64,000 nt of DNA from Paenibacillus agilis (GTDB lineage: Bacteria; Bacillota; Bacilli; Paenibacillales; Paenibacillaceae). The notes under the pieces are model-generated. The model had not been told where the DNA came from. It saw nothing but the letters and a program-made list of their open reading frames with translations, and made no database searches. Both the position numbers and the translations under genes were made by a program. This document shows, in pieces, positions 37,447-45,222 of the stretch; the first letter of the stretch is position 1, and every line of letters begins with the position of its first letter. The stretch lies in contig NZ_VNJK01000001.1 in NCBI RefSeq assembly GCF_007786455.1, positions 1,758,074 through 1,822,073 of the forward strand, read 5' to 3'.

Positions 37447-38606
37447 TACTTTTTCTGAGAGCCAACAAAGAGTGTATTGAGCTTGTCCTCATATTTATCC
37501 ATGTTCCTCGCTTCTAACTTTTTAGAAATGTGCAAATATACATCTGAAGTGATTCGCATACTCCCATGTCCAAGTCTCTCTTGAAGGTACTTCATATCCA
37601 CTTCAGCCTCAAGCATTATTACTGCGTGTGTATGTCTAAGCCCGTGAATTGGTACTGAAGGCAAATCTGCACGCTTCAATATTCGCTCAAATGCGTTGAA
37701 TAGGCTTGATTTAGGCATGAAATTACCATTATCTCTACACAGTACTAGATTTAACTCATGGTGATAATTATCATTCATGTTTAATTTATTTCGGTTTTGA
37801 TATTTTATATGATCCTTTAGATCATTTACTAGAGATTGGCTAATTTTTATTATTCTCGGGGAGTTAAATGTTTTGGTGTCGCCAAATAGCTCCTCGTCTT
37901 CATCTGCTGAGAAATCAAGGGTTTTATTAATGTCTATTGTCATTTCCTTTAAGTTAATATCAGTCCATTGCAGCGCTGCTGCTTCTCCTTTTCTCATTCC
38001 AGTTTCTAATAATACTTTTATGAAAATCCAGTAAATATAACCGTATTCATAAGCGGCTTTTAAAAGATCAGGAACTTTGTCAGAGTCGATGAATTTAATT
38101 TCTCCCTTTTTCTTTCTTGGGCCCTTGATCTCTACACCGTTACAAGGGTTCTTTTCCAATTTTCCAATTGTAACTGCTTTTTCAAGATCATTATGCATAG
38201 TGCTATGGACTATTTCGACAGTACGGCGGCTATACTCGTTTTCTAAAAGACTGTTGATAAATTTTTGATACATAATAGGTTTGATTTCTTTGAGCAAGAT
38301 GTTTTTGAAATAGGGAATTATATGTGTATTAATGTTGTTTTGGTGTGAGAGTAGTGTGTTTTTTCTAACGGTCCCTTTTTTATAATCGTTTAACCAGCTA
38401 GCCAAGTAATCTTTCAATGGCATATCTATTACTTCTATACCGATCGCTAATTGTCGTTTAAATTCAACTAGGTCATTTTCTGCATCTGCTTTCCTGGCAA
38501 AGCCCCTTTTTGATTTTTCACGTTTCTTCTTGGTAATAGGATCTTTGTAAACATAGCGATATTCCCAACCCGTACTGTGCTTTGTAAATGTTGCGATAAA
38601 TATCAC
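37446..38606 (-). CDS. int: phage tyrosine integrase
   Basis: Site-specific recombinase of about 386 residues. An AP2-like/arm-binding N-terminus (GWEYRYVYKDP), SAM-like core-binding domain (about 60-170) and catalytic domain with Arg in TGMRKGEA, HGLRHTHAV, LGHGSMRITSDVYLH (catalytic Tyr at the end). It integrates and excises the element beside glnA. Start: the GTG at 38606 sits inside the AGGAG(TG) site; the codon 8 nt behind AGGAG is ATC at 38597, which would give the usual ATFTK-type beginning, so the true start may be non-canonical. Confidence 0.95.
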   Translation of the reverse strand: MIFIATFTKHSTGWEYRYVYKDPITKKKREKSKRGFARKADAENDLVEFKRQLAIGIEVIDMPLKDYLASWLNDYKKGTVRKNTLLSHQNNINTHIIPYFKNILLKEIKPIMYQKFINSLLENEYSRRTVEIVHSTMHNDLEKAVTIGKLEKNPCNGVEIKGPRKKKGEIKFIDSDKVPDLLKAAYEYGYIYWIFIKVLLETGMRKGEAAALQWTDINLKEMTIDINKTLDFSADEDEELFGDTKTFNSPRIIKISQSLVNDLKDHIKYQNRNKLNMNDNYHHELNLVLCRDNGNFMPKSSLFNAFERILKRADLPSVPIHGLRHTHAVIMLEAEVDMKYLQERLGHGSMRITSDVYLHISKKLEARNMDKYEDKLNTLFVGSQKK

Positions 38607-38683
38607 TCCTTTATAAATTCATTAAGATATTTATATAAACAGCTTTATAGCTGGGAATTTGAGAGGTTAATTTATGGCAGATG

Positions 38684-39100
38684 TTACTCGCTAGAATTGG
38701 TTATTTGCTTTGTCAACAACATTAGATTATCAAGTGACACCTTGAGTGTATCTTTAATATTCTTGTTCATGTCTAATCCTTGAAAATATAAAACTTCATC
38801 TGACTTAAGATGATTAATTAACTTCTCTAGTTCGTCAGCAATATCAACGGGGCTTTCTTTTGGTAGGTCATTAGTCTCATCAATATTGAGTCCCATTAAT
38901 TCATCCAACGTTACATTGAAAAAAGCAGCAAGAATTCGAATTGTATCCATACGCGGCTCTTCGCGCTCATTTTCCCACTTTGATATCATTCCTTTATTCA
39001 TTGATGTTCCATACTCTGTATTAAGAACTTTCGCTAATTCCCCTTGAGATAGTTCAGTTTTTGTTCTTAATTCTCTTAATTTTTCTCCGAATGAGTACAT
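38684..39100 (-). CDS. phage CI-like repressor, XRE-family HTH
   Basis: 138 residues: an N-terminal XRE helix-turn-helix (FGEKLRELRTKTELSQGELAKVL ... GMISKWENEREEP) and a short helical C-terminal part without a LexA-type peptidase domain, so induction must work differently from lambda CI. ATG 39100 has AGGGAG 9 nt upstream. Divergent from the Cro-like gene, with operators between them. Keeps the lysogenic state by repressing the rightward early promoter (inference). Confidence 0.88.
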   Translation of the reverse strand: MYSFGEKLRELRTKTELSQGELAKVLNTEYGTSMNKGMISKWENEREEPRMDTIRILAAFFNVTLDELMGLNIDETNDLPKESPVDIADELEKLINHLKSDEVLYFQGLDMNKNIKDTLKVSLDNLMLLTKQITNSSE

Positions 39101-39153
39101 TCTACATATCTCCCTCACATTTAGATCCATCTAAACAGTATAGTACTATATCA

Positions 39154-39163
39154 GTTTCGAAAC
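39154..39163. promoter_or_regulatory. lysogeny operator O1, compact type
   Basis: GTTTCGAAAC, a perfect 10-bp palindrome between the divergent repressor and cro-like genes. Confidence 0.55.
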
Positions 39164-39198
39164 CGCAATATATTTTCAGTAAAACAGAAAAAAAGTTA

Positions 39199-39228
39199 TT
39201 GACTTCGAAACCTAGAGGGGGATATACT
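39199..39228 (+). promoter_or_regulatory. rightward early promoter (PR-like) with overlapping operator O2
   Basis: TTGACT (39199-39204), 18-nt spacer, TATACT (39223-39228). The operator-like ACTTCGAAAC at 39202-39211 overlaps the -35 element, so a bound repressor would block polymerase. Confidence 0.7.
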
Positions 39229-39238
39229 CGTCTCACAG

Positions 39239-39256
39239 GGTTTCGAATTCGATACC
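39239..39256. promoter_or_regulatory. lysogeny operator O3, extended type
   Basis: GGTTTCGAATTCGATACC, an 18-bp inverted repeat with one mismatched pair, just behind the -10 element and 27 nt before the cro-like start. Confidence 0.6.
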
Positions 39257-39282
39257 ATCAAGTCATCAAGGAGGTGATAACT

Positions 39283-39534
39283 GTGAAATCCTTGAACCGA
39301 AGGCATACACCATACACAAAGTTTAAAGCTTTCTTAAACGAAAAAGGTGTTAAACAAAGTGAAGTAGCAAAATTACTTGGTAAGTCTAATTCCGCTCTAA
39401 ATCAGAATTTAAATGGTACAGGTGGAGATTTTTCTTTATCTGAGGTACGGACTATTTGCATTAAATATAAGATTAGTGCGGATGAATATTTTTTAAACCC
39501 TCAGGTTTCGAATTCGAAACTACATACGGCTTAA
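39283..39534 (+). CDS. Cro-like phage regulator, small HTH protein
   Basis: 83 residues with a central helix-turn-helix (GVKQSEVAKLLGKSNSALNQNL). Expected role is to repress the CI promoter and early genes in lytic growth. GTG 39283 has a near-perfect AAGGAGGTGATA site. The last codons overlap operator O4 at 39504-39521. First gene of the rightward early operon. Confidence 0.82.
   Translation: MKSLNRRHTPYTKFKAFLNEKGVKQSEVAKLLGKSNSALNQNLNGTGGDFSLSEVRTICIKYKISADEYFLNPQVSNSKLHTA
39504..39521. promoter_or_regulatory. lysogeny operator O4, extended type, inside the cro-like gene
   Basis: GTTTCGAATTCGAAAC (39505-39520) is a perfect 16-bp palindrome of the same half-sites as O3. It lies at the 3' end of the cro-like coding sequence, 280 nt from the promoter. 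Confidence 0.55.
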
Positions 39535-39553
39535 TAGGGATGGGGGAGTTAAA

Positions 39554-39823
39554 TTGCTTTCCATCAATATCGATGAAGCAAAAGTAAAGGAGCTTTGCAG
39601 AGAACGAATATCGGCTCTAATTCAAGAAGTTGAATCTGATTATGTGTTCTGGGATCGAAATGAACTTGAACGCAGAACGTGTATGAGCTGGCCTTTTATT
39701 CAGCAAAAGTTTTTTTATGACCCAAGGTTTTCTAAATTCAAAGTCGGAACTAAGTGGCTTTTTCCTGCAAAAGAAACTAGAGATTTTCTATTAGTTTGGT
39801 TATCAGAACAAAGTACCTCTTGA
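39554..39823 (+). CDS. small phage early protein, DUF771-like
   Basis: 89 residues. The segment WDRNELERRTCMSWPFIQQKFFYDPRF followed by a Lys/Trp-rich strand and FLLVWLSEQ is like the DUF771/excisionase-like DNA-binding proteins that often follow cro in Bacillales phages. TTG 39554 has GGGGGAG 5 nt upstream. Function not known; DNA binding is inferred. Confidence 0.65.
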   Translation: MLSINIDEAKVKELCRERISALIQEVESDYVFWDRNELERRTCMSWPFIQQKFFYDPRFSKFKVGTKWLFPAKETRDFLLVWLSEQSTS

Positions 39824-39854
39824 AAGGAGCAAGTGCATGAAAGGAGGGATGACC

Positions 39855-39971
39855 ATGAATGAGAATATCAAGCTTACCAAATACGAGTTGCAGGCAATAA
39901 AAATGCTAGCAAAAGAAATTAAAGCAAACCGCGCAAAGCAGGAGAAAGAAAAAAATGAGAAGGGACAGTAG
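39855..39971 (+). CDS. small phage protein, 38 residues
   Basis: A very short, highly charged, probably helical peptide (Lys/Glu-rich, ending in EKEKNEKGQ-like sequence). AAAGGAGGG lies upstream of the ATG at 39855, and it fits the gap between neighbours. No family recognised. Confidence 0.5.
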   Translation: MNENIKLTKYELQAIKMLAKEIKANRAKQEKEKNEKGQ

Positions 39972-39985
39972 AAAGGGGATAGAAA

Positions 39986-40231
39986 ATGAATCCGACAAAT
40001 TCCCATATAGTTAAGCAGCTGGAAGTAAAAAAAGAAGTGACCACCAATGAAGCACCAATGGCGGTCAGCCCGGAAGAGCTTGGAGTCTTGTTTGCTATAA
40101 TACCCGACGATCTAACCCACACAATGATTCTTTGCCCTGTAGAAGTAGGGCAAACGGCTATAAAGCTTACTGAAAAAACAGCAAAAATATTAGTCGCTAT
40201 GCTCGATCATCAAATCCAAGAATGGTCATGA
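39986..40231 (+). CDS. hypothetical phage early protein, 81 residues
   Basis: Not recognised. No membrane segment; the C-terminal half (VEVGQTAIKLTEKTAKILVAML) is predicted to alternate strand and helix. AAAGGGG 7-8 nt before the ATG; same direction as cro. Confidence 0.65.
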   Translation: MNPTNSHIVKQLEVKKEVTTNEAPMAVSPEELGVLFAIIPDDLTHTMILCPVEVGQTAIKLTEKTAKILVAMLDHQIQEWS

Positions 40232-40298
40232 TGGACAAGTAACTGTCCGAGGGGCAATACCAAATAGAAAAACACACGTTAGAAAGTGAGGTAAAAAA

Positions 40299-40496
40299 AT
40301 GACTGAAATCAAAAAGGGTTCGTCAACGCAAGAGATTGCTGAATCATCTGAAGAGGTGTTGTTGGTTGCACAACGCTGGGCGATCGAACGGCTTCAAAGT
40401 AAGGAAGCTTTGAACAAAGAAGAAACGATGCTCTTAGAAAGAATCGTTTCTTCTTCAGCACAAGTTGTTCAAAGATATCATTTTTCAGAGTTCTAA
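40299..40496 (+). CDS. hypothetical phage early protein, 65 residues
   Basis: Not recognised. Acidic, all-helical (EEVLLVAQRWAIERLQSKE). GTGAGG lies upstream of ATG 40299. It converges with a minus-strand small gene, overlapping its end by 4 nt. Confidence 0.62.
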   Translation: MTEIKKGSSTQEIAESSEEVLLVAQRWAIERLQSKEALNKEETMLLERIVSSSAQVVQRYHFSEF

Positions 40497-40690
40497 TAAC
40501 CTCTTTGGATTCTATTCCTTAATTCTGCATCTAGATCACTGCTAACTCTTCGGTTGTTTTTCACAATGACCTTGGAGATGGCATTAATTATGACAGTTAA
40601 ATCATCTTCACTGACAGTAGATAAACGTTCATTAAGGCTTTGTTTTAATAATACTTTCACATCAGATTCACTTAGGCCGCATGTGTTCAA
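40493..40690 (-). CDS. hypothetical small phage protein on the opposite strand, 65 residues
   Basis: Not recognised. The only minus-strand gene in the early region. The TTG start at 40690 has a strong AAAGGAGGTG site 6 nt upstream, and the sequence (SESDVKVLLKQSLNERL, ISKVIVKNNRRVSSDLDAELRNRI) looks like a compact helical protein. Being convergent with the early operon, it may be expressed in the lysogen; this is inference. Confidence 0.6.
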   Translation of the reverse strand: MNTCGLSESDVKVLLKQSLNERLSTVSEDDLTVIINAISKVIVKNNRRVSSDLDAELRNRIQRGY

Positions 40691-40790
40691 ATTTACACCT
40701 CCTTTCTTCGTGGAATGACAAGCTGGACACTTTCATTCTATCGGCTAGGAGGATTGATTTCCAGACAATAACAAGAAACGAGGAATTGAA

Positions 40791-40952
40791 ATGAAGGACA
40801 AGCACTTGATAGAACAGTACTTGTCTGAGCTTAGACGAATGCGCCAAAGCCCACACATCTTAGAAGCTGCATACGATTGGTTAAGTGGCGAGATAGCTCA
40901 GATCGAACGTGAGATGTATGGGGAGGAAATAACCTTATGGATGGCGTGCTGA
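40791..40952 (+). CDS. small phage protein, 53 residues
   Basis: Acidic helical peptide (EQYLSELRRMRQSPHILEAAYDWL). ACGAGGA precedes ATG 40791. Its end overlaps the next small membrane protein by 16 nt in another frame, the usual coupling in this region. No function recognised. Confidence 0.5.
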   Translation: MKDKHLIEQYLSELRRMRQSPHILEAAYDWLSGEIAQIEREMYGEEITLWMAC

Positions 40953-41086
40953 TTCTAGTCATTATCGGCTTAGGTTTGATATCACTAAGCGGTTCGGTTG
41001 GATTTATACTCGGGGCCGCGATGGCTACTAACAAATATGAGGATAAGGCATATGAGGCTATCTGTTCGCGTAAAGGCAGTAGATGA
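40937..41086 (+). CDS. small single-span membrane protein, 49 residues
   Basis: One hydrophobic helix (about residues 4-29, VLILVIIGLGLISLSGSVGF) followed by a charged tail. GGGGAGG lies 10 nt before ATG 40937. Overlaps both neighbours. Function unknown. Confidence 0.5.
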   Translation: MDGVLILVIIGLGLISLSGSVGFILGAAMATNKYEDKAYEAICSRKGSR

Positions 41087-41240
41087 TCCGACGGCTATGC
41101 GTTGCTTGATTGCGGTAGGAGGCGAGACTGTTTATCCAATAGGAAAGTCACCACAGTTCAGATTCGCTTCGAACTGTACCTATAACGAGTATCGCAAGCT
41201 TATGAGACAAGCTAAAGCAAAGGACAACAGCATATCATGA
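41052..41240 (+). CDS. small phage protein, 62 residues
   Basis: Basic protein with an N-terminal strand-like part (MRLSVRVKAVDDPTAMRC) and a basic helical end (YNEYRKLMRQAKAK). The ATG at 41052 lies behind GAGGATAAGG and within the preceding gene. Not recognised. Its stop codon falls in the first hairpin of the structured RNA. Confidence 0.52.
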   Translation: MRLSVRVKAVDDPTAMRCLIAVGGETVYPIGKSPQFRFASNCTYNEYRKLMRQAKAKDNSIS

Positions 41241-41328
41241 CAAGGTTGTCGGCCTTGTCTCTCGGAGTCGGGTTCCTTCAGCACCTCCTCGCTATGGTGC
41301 CTGGCTTCGAGAGATGCGGCTGACGCAT
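41239..41328 (+). ncRNA. structured RNA candidate with three consecutive hairpins
   Basis: GACAAGG/CCTTGTC (41239-41259) is directly followed by a long interrupted stem, CTCTCG/CGAGAG (41259-41264 with 41308-41313), continued by GAGTCGGG/CCTGGCTT and closed by GCACC/GGTGC, and then by ATGCG/CGCAT (41314-41328). Almost no unpaired bases separate the hairpins. No coding sequence and no T run, so it is not a simple terminator. It could be a leader element for the next gene, a processing site or a small RNA. Confidence 0.5.
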
Positions 41329-41352
41329 CAATAAATTGAAAGGAGAGACGAC

Positions 41353-41535
41353 ATGACGGCTGCTACTTTTAAGAAACGCGATGATTTGATCGGTCAAACT
41401 GGAAGCATTACTCGCAACTTTGAAATTATCGGTGCTAGGGAATATGAGGGCGGGAGTGTTGAAATCAGAATCAGAGACAACATGGGCAATGAGTACTGGA
41501 CCTCTATGGAAGATGAACTTATTTCGCTTGATTAA
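41353..41535 (+). CDS. hypothetical phage protein, 60 residues
   Basis: Likely a small beta-rich fold (GQTGSITRNFEIIG, GGSVEIRIRDNMGNEYW). GGAGAG lies upstream of ATG 41353. It directly follows the structured RNA candidate. Not recognised. Confidence 0.6.
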   Translation: MTAATFKKRDDLIGQTGSITRNFEIIGAREYEGGSVEIRIRDNMGNEYWTSMEDELISLD

Positions 41536-41555
41536 TAAAGTAGGGAGGAACAACC

Positions 41556-41783
41556 GTGACAGAAGGTTTCGTGAAGAATGTGGGCTATGTCCACGATGAA
41601 GTAAGTTACATCTGTATAGGATTCACGAAAGATGCAAAAGAAGCTGTTCTAGCCCCGTATTGGGCTGATGACGAAGACAGTGGTCCTGATATTCAAAATG
41701 ACGACTATCTTGTTGTGGAGAATCGTGTCACCGATGAGTATCTATCGCTCGGCTTGTGTGGTGGTCGACTTACCATGGAATGA
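41556..41783 (+). CDS. hypothetical phage protein, 75 residues
   Basis: Very acidic, beta-rich (YICIGFTKDAKEAVLAPYW, DDYLVVENRV). GTG 41556 has AGGGAGG 7 nt upstream. Acidic small phage proteins can mimic DNA or inhibit host enzymes, but nothing specific supports that here. Confidence 0.6.
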   Translation: MTEGFVKNVGYVHDEVSYICIGFTKDAKEAVLAPYWADDEDSGPDIQNDDYLVVENRVTDEYLSLGLCGGRLTME

Positions 41784-41786
41784 AAA

Positions 41787-41808
41787 ATGACCCGTTGCCG
41801 CGGGTCAT
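41787..41808. other. perfect hairpin without T run
   Basis: ATGACCCG / CGGGTCAT, 8-bp stem just behind the 75-residue gene. Without a T run it is more likely an mRNA 3' stabiliser or processing element than a terminator. Confidence 0.4.
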
Positions 41809-41888
41809 CCAAGCGCATTTAAAACAATATTCACGGTCAGTTTAACACTATCAACCGATTCATGCAATCGGAAATCATGGAGGTACTT

Positions 41889-42161
41889 ATGAAAGCTACT
41901 GGTATTGTACGTCGCATCGATGAATTAGGACGTGTTGTAATTCCGAAGGAACTTCGCAAAACGTTAGATATTAAAGATGGCGATCCAATCGAAATCTTTT
42001 CATCAAACAATGGTGTTTTTCTTAAAAAATACAAGCCTGGTTGCACGTTATGTTCAAGTGTTGATCGACCTTTGAAAACACTTTTTCCAGAACAACGTAT
42101 TTGCACAGCATGTATTGGTATCATCGTTCGTGATCAAGACAAGCTTCTCGCTGGTAACTAA
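41889..42161 (+). CDS. AbrB/SpoVT-family transition regulator with C-terminal CxxC pairs
   Basis: 90 residues. The N-terminal AbrB swapped-hairpin DNA-binding domain is clear (MKATGIVRRIDELGRVVIPK, LRKTLDIKDGDPIEIF). Instead of the usual AbrB dimerisation tail there are two CxxC pairs (CTLC, CTAC) about 20 residues apart, which could bind zinc. Phages of Bacillales often carry AbrB-like proteins that can interfere with host regulation. GGAGG precedes ATG 41889. Confidence 0.85.
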   Translation: MKATGIVRRIDELGRVVIPKELRKTLDIKDGDPIEIFSSNNGVFLKKYKPGCTLCSSVDRPLKTLFPEQRICTACIGIIVRDQDKLLAGN

Positions 42162-42175
42162 GTATGGGAGCAGCG

Positions 42176-42385
42176 ATGTCGCTTAACGTCACGAGAGAGC
42201 AGATAGAGGTAGTAGTGACTCCAAAGATGAACTATACGCCTTCCATACTCTCGGTAAGAACAGCAACAGGGATAGTAGAAATCCAAGCGGATGACGATCA
42301 ACTGGCCGAAATTGAGCATGCAATAAAACAACATCTTGATTCAGTTAAATATTCAACTCAGGAGGTTGCACATGACACGGATTGA
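42176..42385 (+). CDS. hypothetical phage protein, 69 residues
   Basis: Small beta-plus-helix protein ending in an acidic helix (DDDQLAEIEHAIKQHL). ATG 42176 has GGGAG 5 nt upstream; ATG 42164 is the alternative. It overlaps the SbcC-like gene by 14 nt and probably belongs to the same recombination operon. Function unknown. Confidence 0.6.
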   Translation: MSLNVTREQIEVVVTPKMNYTPSILSVRTATGIVEIQADDDQLAEIEHAIKQHLDSVKYSTQEVAHDTD

Positions 42386-44351
42386 ACTTGAGCGCCTTAC
42401 GTTCAGTTACTTTAAAGGACTTCGTTCCTTCACCCTTAGCACGCAGGGTGGGAACGTTGATGTATACGGTAATAACGGTACTGGCAAGACAACTTTGTTT
42501 GATGGCTTCATATGGTTGCTGTTTGGAAAGGACAGCAGCAATCGTTCTAGCTTCGATATTAAAGAGCTTGATGGGATGGGGCGGGTTGCACAGCACGGAC
42601 TTAGCCATGAGGTTTCGGGACGATTCATCGTGAACGGCAGGTGCAAGACCTTGAAGCGTGTCTATGCAGAGAAATGGGTCAAGACCCGAGGGAAGGCGAC
42701 AGAGGAACTTCACGGCCATACTACTAGCTATTACGTGGATGACGTGCCAGTCAAACAAACTGAGTTTGCTGCAGAAGTAAACGCGATTATCAAAGAGGAC
42801 ATTTTCAAGCTACTCACTAACCCGGCATATTTCAATGAACAACTCAAAAAAGAGGAGCGACGGAAAATCCTGCTTGATGTAGCGGGCGATATATCGGACG
42901 ACGAAGTTATTCATAGCAACAAAGAGTTGGATCGATTTAAAGAAATTATTGAGGGTCGCACCATTGAAAAACACCGTGCATATCTAGCGGAGCGGAAGAA
43001 GCTCATCAATAAAGAAATGAACAACATCCCGATCCGTATCGATGAAGCAAGGCGTAATGCACCTGATGCATCAGAGCTTGACGGTGAAATGCTTCAAGAG
43101 GATATCCAAACGCTGCGCGAACGAATATCAGCAAAGGAAGCGGAGTTGTCGCGCATCCAAAGCGGTGGCGAAGTCAGTGTGAAGGAAAAACTTCTTCGAG
43201 AAATCGATTCAGAGTTGTTGGAGATCAAGACACGATTACAATCGACAGCACTTGACCGGGTTACAGATGCACGGCGGCAAGTAGATAGCATCCATCGAGA
43301 GATTGATTATTTAACTCGTAAAATCGATGACCTTGATTTCAAAATCAAGCATGGAATGCGGTTAATACAGGCGAAAGAAGCAGAGGTAGAACGTCTACGA
43401 TCAGAATGGGACTCGATTAATTCCATTGAATTTCCAGACCATATTCACGAAGAAAATTGTCCTTCATGTGGACAAGAGCTGCCGGACGATCAGATACAAG
43501 TAGCAAGAAACAAGGCGTTCACAGCATTTAACGGAGATAAGTCTTGCAAACTGACTGAGATATCCAATAGAGGAAAGTTAGCGAGAGGGGAACTCGATGA
43601 CTTGAATGCCTCAGTTAAGAGGAACAATGTAGAACTTGAAGCGCTGGCTCCTCAACTCAATGAAAAACAAGAAGCCTTGAAAGAAACAGAAGCAGTTCTT
43701 GAACGCTTGAGATCGGAAGTTCAAGAACCAACAACAGACCCTGCATACAAGCAGTTCAGTAATGAAAAGGGTCAGGTTCAACGTGAACTTGAGTTACTGC
43801 GTTCATCTGCAATCGAATCTATCAACAAAGTAATGCGAGAGATTGAAGAGATTCGTAGAGAAGTTGCTTCACTTGAATCTGACTACGCAAAGATAGAACA
43901 AGCTAAAGCGGCCAACAATCGCGTCGCAGAGCTTGAGGAACAAGAACGGAAGCTTGCCAGTGAGTACGAACAGCTCGAACAACAAATGTTCTTGATGGAA
44001 GAGTTCGTGCGAACGAAAGTTACGCTGCTAGAATCCAAGATTAACTCAAAATTCAAATATGCTAGATTCCGACTGTTTAAGCCACAGATCAACGGCGGAC
44101 TGGAAGAGGTTTGCGACACACTATACAACGGTATTGCGTATGACAGTGGGCTTAATAACGCTGCGCGGATCAATGTAGGTCTCGATATCATCAACACCTT
44201 ATCCGAGCACTATGGCTTCTCAGCTCCAATCTTTATAGATAACGCTGAAGCAGTCACAGAACTAATAGAAACAAAAGCACAGATTATAAGGCTGGTTGTT
44301 AGCGAACCGGATAAAAAACTTCGAGTTGTAGCAGGAGGTCAATATGAGTAA
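42372..44351 (+). CDS. AAA ATPase, SbcC/Rad50-like, with zinc hook
   Basis: 659 residues. N-terminal ATPase half with P-loop GNNGTGKTT (about residue 35), a long antiparallel coiled coil, a zinc-hook motif CPSCGQELP (about 362) at its tip, and a C-terminal ATPase half with IFIDNAEAV Walker B. This is the layout of SMC-type DNA end-processing ATPases. The nuclease partner (SbcD) is absent; the genes behind encode RecT and an MBL-fold hydrolase, which suggests a phage recombination machine. CAGGAGG lies 6 nt before ATG 42372. Confidence 0.88.
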   Translation: MTRIELERLTFSYFKGLRSFTLSTQGGNVDVYGNNGTGKTTLFDGFIWLLFGKDSSNRSSFDIKELDGMGRVAQHGLSHEVSGRFIVNGRCKTLKRVYAEKWVKTRGKATEELHGHTTSYYVDDVPVKQTEFAAEVNAIIKEDIFKLLTNPAYFNEQLKKEERRKILLDVAGDISDDEVIHSNKELDRFKEIIEGRTIEKHRAYLAERKKLINKEMNNIPIRIDEARRNAPDASELDGEMLQEDIQTLRERISAKEAELSRIQSGGEVSVKEKLLREIDSELLEIKTRLQSTALDRVTDARRQVDSIHREIDYLTRKIDDLDFKIKHGMRLIQAKEAEVERLRSEWDSINSIEFPDHIHEENCPSCGQELPDDQIQVARNKAFTAFNGDKSCKLTEISNRGKLARGELDDLNASVKRNNVELEALAPQLNEKQEALKETEAVLERLRSEVQEPTTDPAYKQFSNEKGQVQRELELLRSSAIESINKVMREIEEIRREVASLESDYAKIEQAKAANNRVAELEEQERKLASEYEQLEQQMFLMEEFVRTKVTLLESKINSKFKYARFRLFKPQINGGLEEVCDTLYNGIAYDSGLNNAARINVGLDIINTLSEHYGFSAPIFIDNAEAVTELIETKAQIIRLVVSEPDKKLRVVAGGQYE

Positions 44352-45222
44352 TCAATTAGCGGTTTTAAAGAAAGATACAGTGGATGTGGTTGCTAGCAAG
44401 ATCAGGGAGTTTCAAGAGAAAGGTCAGATTAACTTCCCTGCAAACTACAGTCCTGAAAATGCAATGAAGTCTGCGTGGCTTATTATGCAGACTACTAAGG
44501 ACAGAAATCAAAAGCCTGCTTTAGAGGTTTGTACTCGTGATAGTATTGCCAACGCTTTGCTGGACATGGTAGTTCAAGGCCTGAACCCAGCAAAGAAACA
44601 AGGTTACTTTATCGTATATGGAAATACCCTGAGTTTCCAAAGAAGCTACTTCGGCACAATGGCTGTCACGAAAAGAGTAACCGGGGCTCAAGAAATCGAT
44701 GCCCAGGTCATTTATGAAGATGATGAATTCGAGTTTGAAGTAGTGCGCGGGCGTAAGAAGATTACTAAACACAAGTCCCACTTTAAAAATATTGATGACA
44801 ACAAGATCGCAGGCGCCTACTGCACAATTTACTGGGAAGACGGTAAAGAGTATTCAGAAGTCATGACAGCGAAAGAGATTCGACAAGCTTGGAAAAAGTC
44901 GAAGCAAAATCCAGATAAAGAAGGAAGCACGCATAACGAGTTTCCTGGCGAGATGGCGAAGCGAACAGTAATCAACCGCACTTGCAAATCCTATATGAAC
45001 ACTTCGGATGACGGCAGCTTAATTATGCAGACCTTTAACCGACAGGATGATTCAGTGACGGAAGCTGAACTCGAAGAAGAGCTTTCAGAGTATGCAAATG
45101 GTGAAGTGATCGATGTTACCCCTCAGAATGCAAGCGAGCCTGAGAAAACATCAAATATTTCGCAAGATGAAATTGACTTCCAAGGTGTTCTTCACGACAC
45201 CAAGTCGGAACGCGGCTTCTAA
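44344..45222 (+). CDS. recT: RecT family single-strand annealing protein
   Basis: 292 residues, typical RecT. The stretch ALLDMVVQGLNPAKKQGYFIVYGN, the core KRTVINRTCK and an acidic C-terminal tail are characteristic. It anneals complementary single strands during phage recombination and replication, usually on 3' ends made by an exonuclease. GCAGGAGG precedes the ATG; it overlaps the upstream ATPase gene by 8 nt and the downstream hydrolase gene by 1 nt. Confidence 0.95.
   Translation: MSNQLAVLKKDTVDVVASKIREFQEKGQINFPANYSPENAMKSAWLIMQTTKDRNQKPALEVCTRDSIANALLDMVVQGLNPAKKQGYFIVYGNTLSFQRSYFGTMAVTKRVTGAQEIDAQVIYEDDEFEFEVVRGRKKITKHKSHFKNIDDNKIAGAYCTIYWEDGKEYSEVMTAKEIRQAWKKSKQNPDKEGSTHNEFPGEMAKRTVINRTCKSYMNTSDDGSLIMQTFNRQDDSVTEAELEEELSEYANGEVIDVTPQNASEPEKTSNISQDEIDFQGVLHDTKSERGF

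Noticed and set aside
37340..37450. tRNA gene as integration site
   Set aside because: Neither the host/prophage junction nor the sequence around it shows a tRNA fold or CCA end; the terminator of glnA explains the hairpin.
41787..41808. Hairpin as a rho-independent terminator
   Set aside because: No T run follows, and the early operon appears to continue into the AbrB-like gene; kept only as a structural feature.
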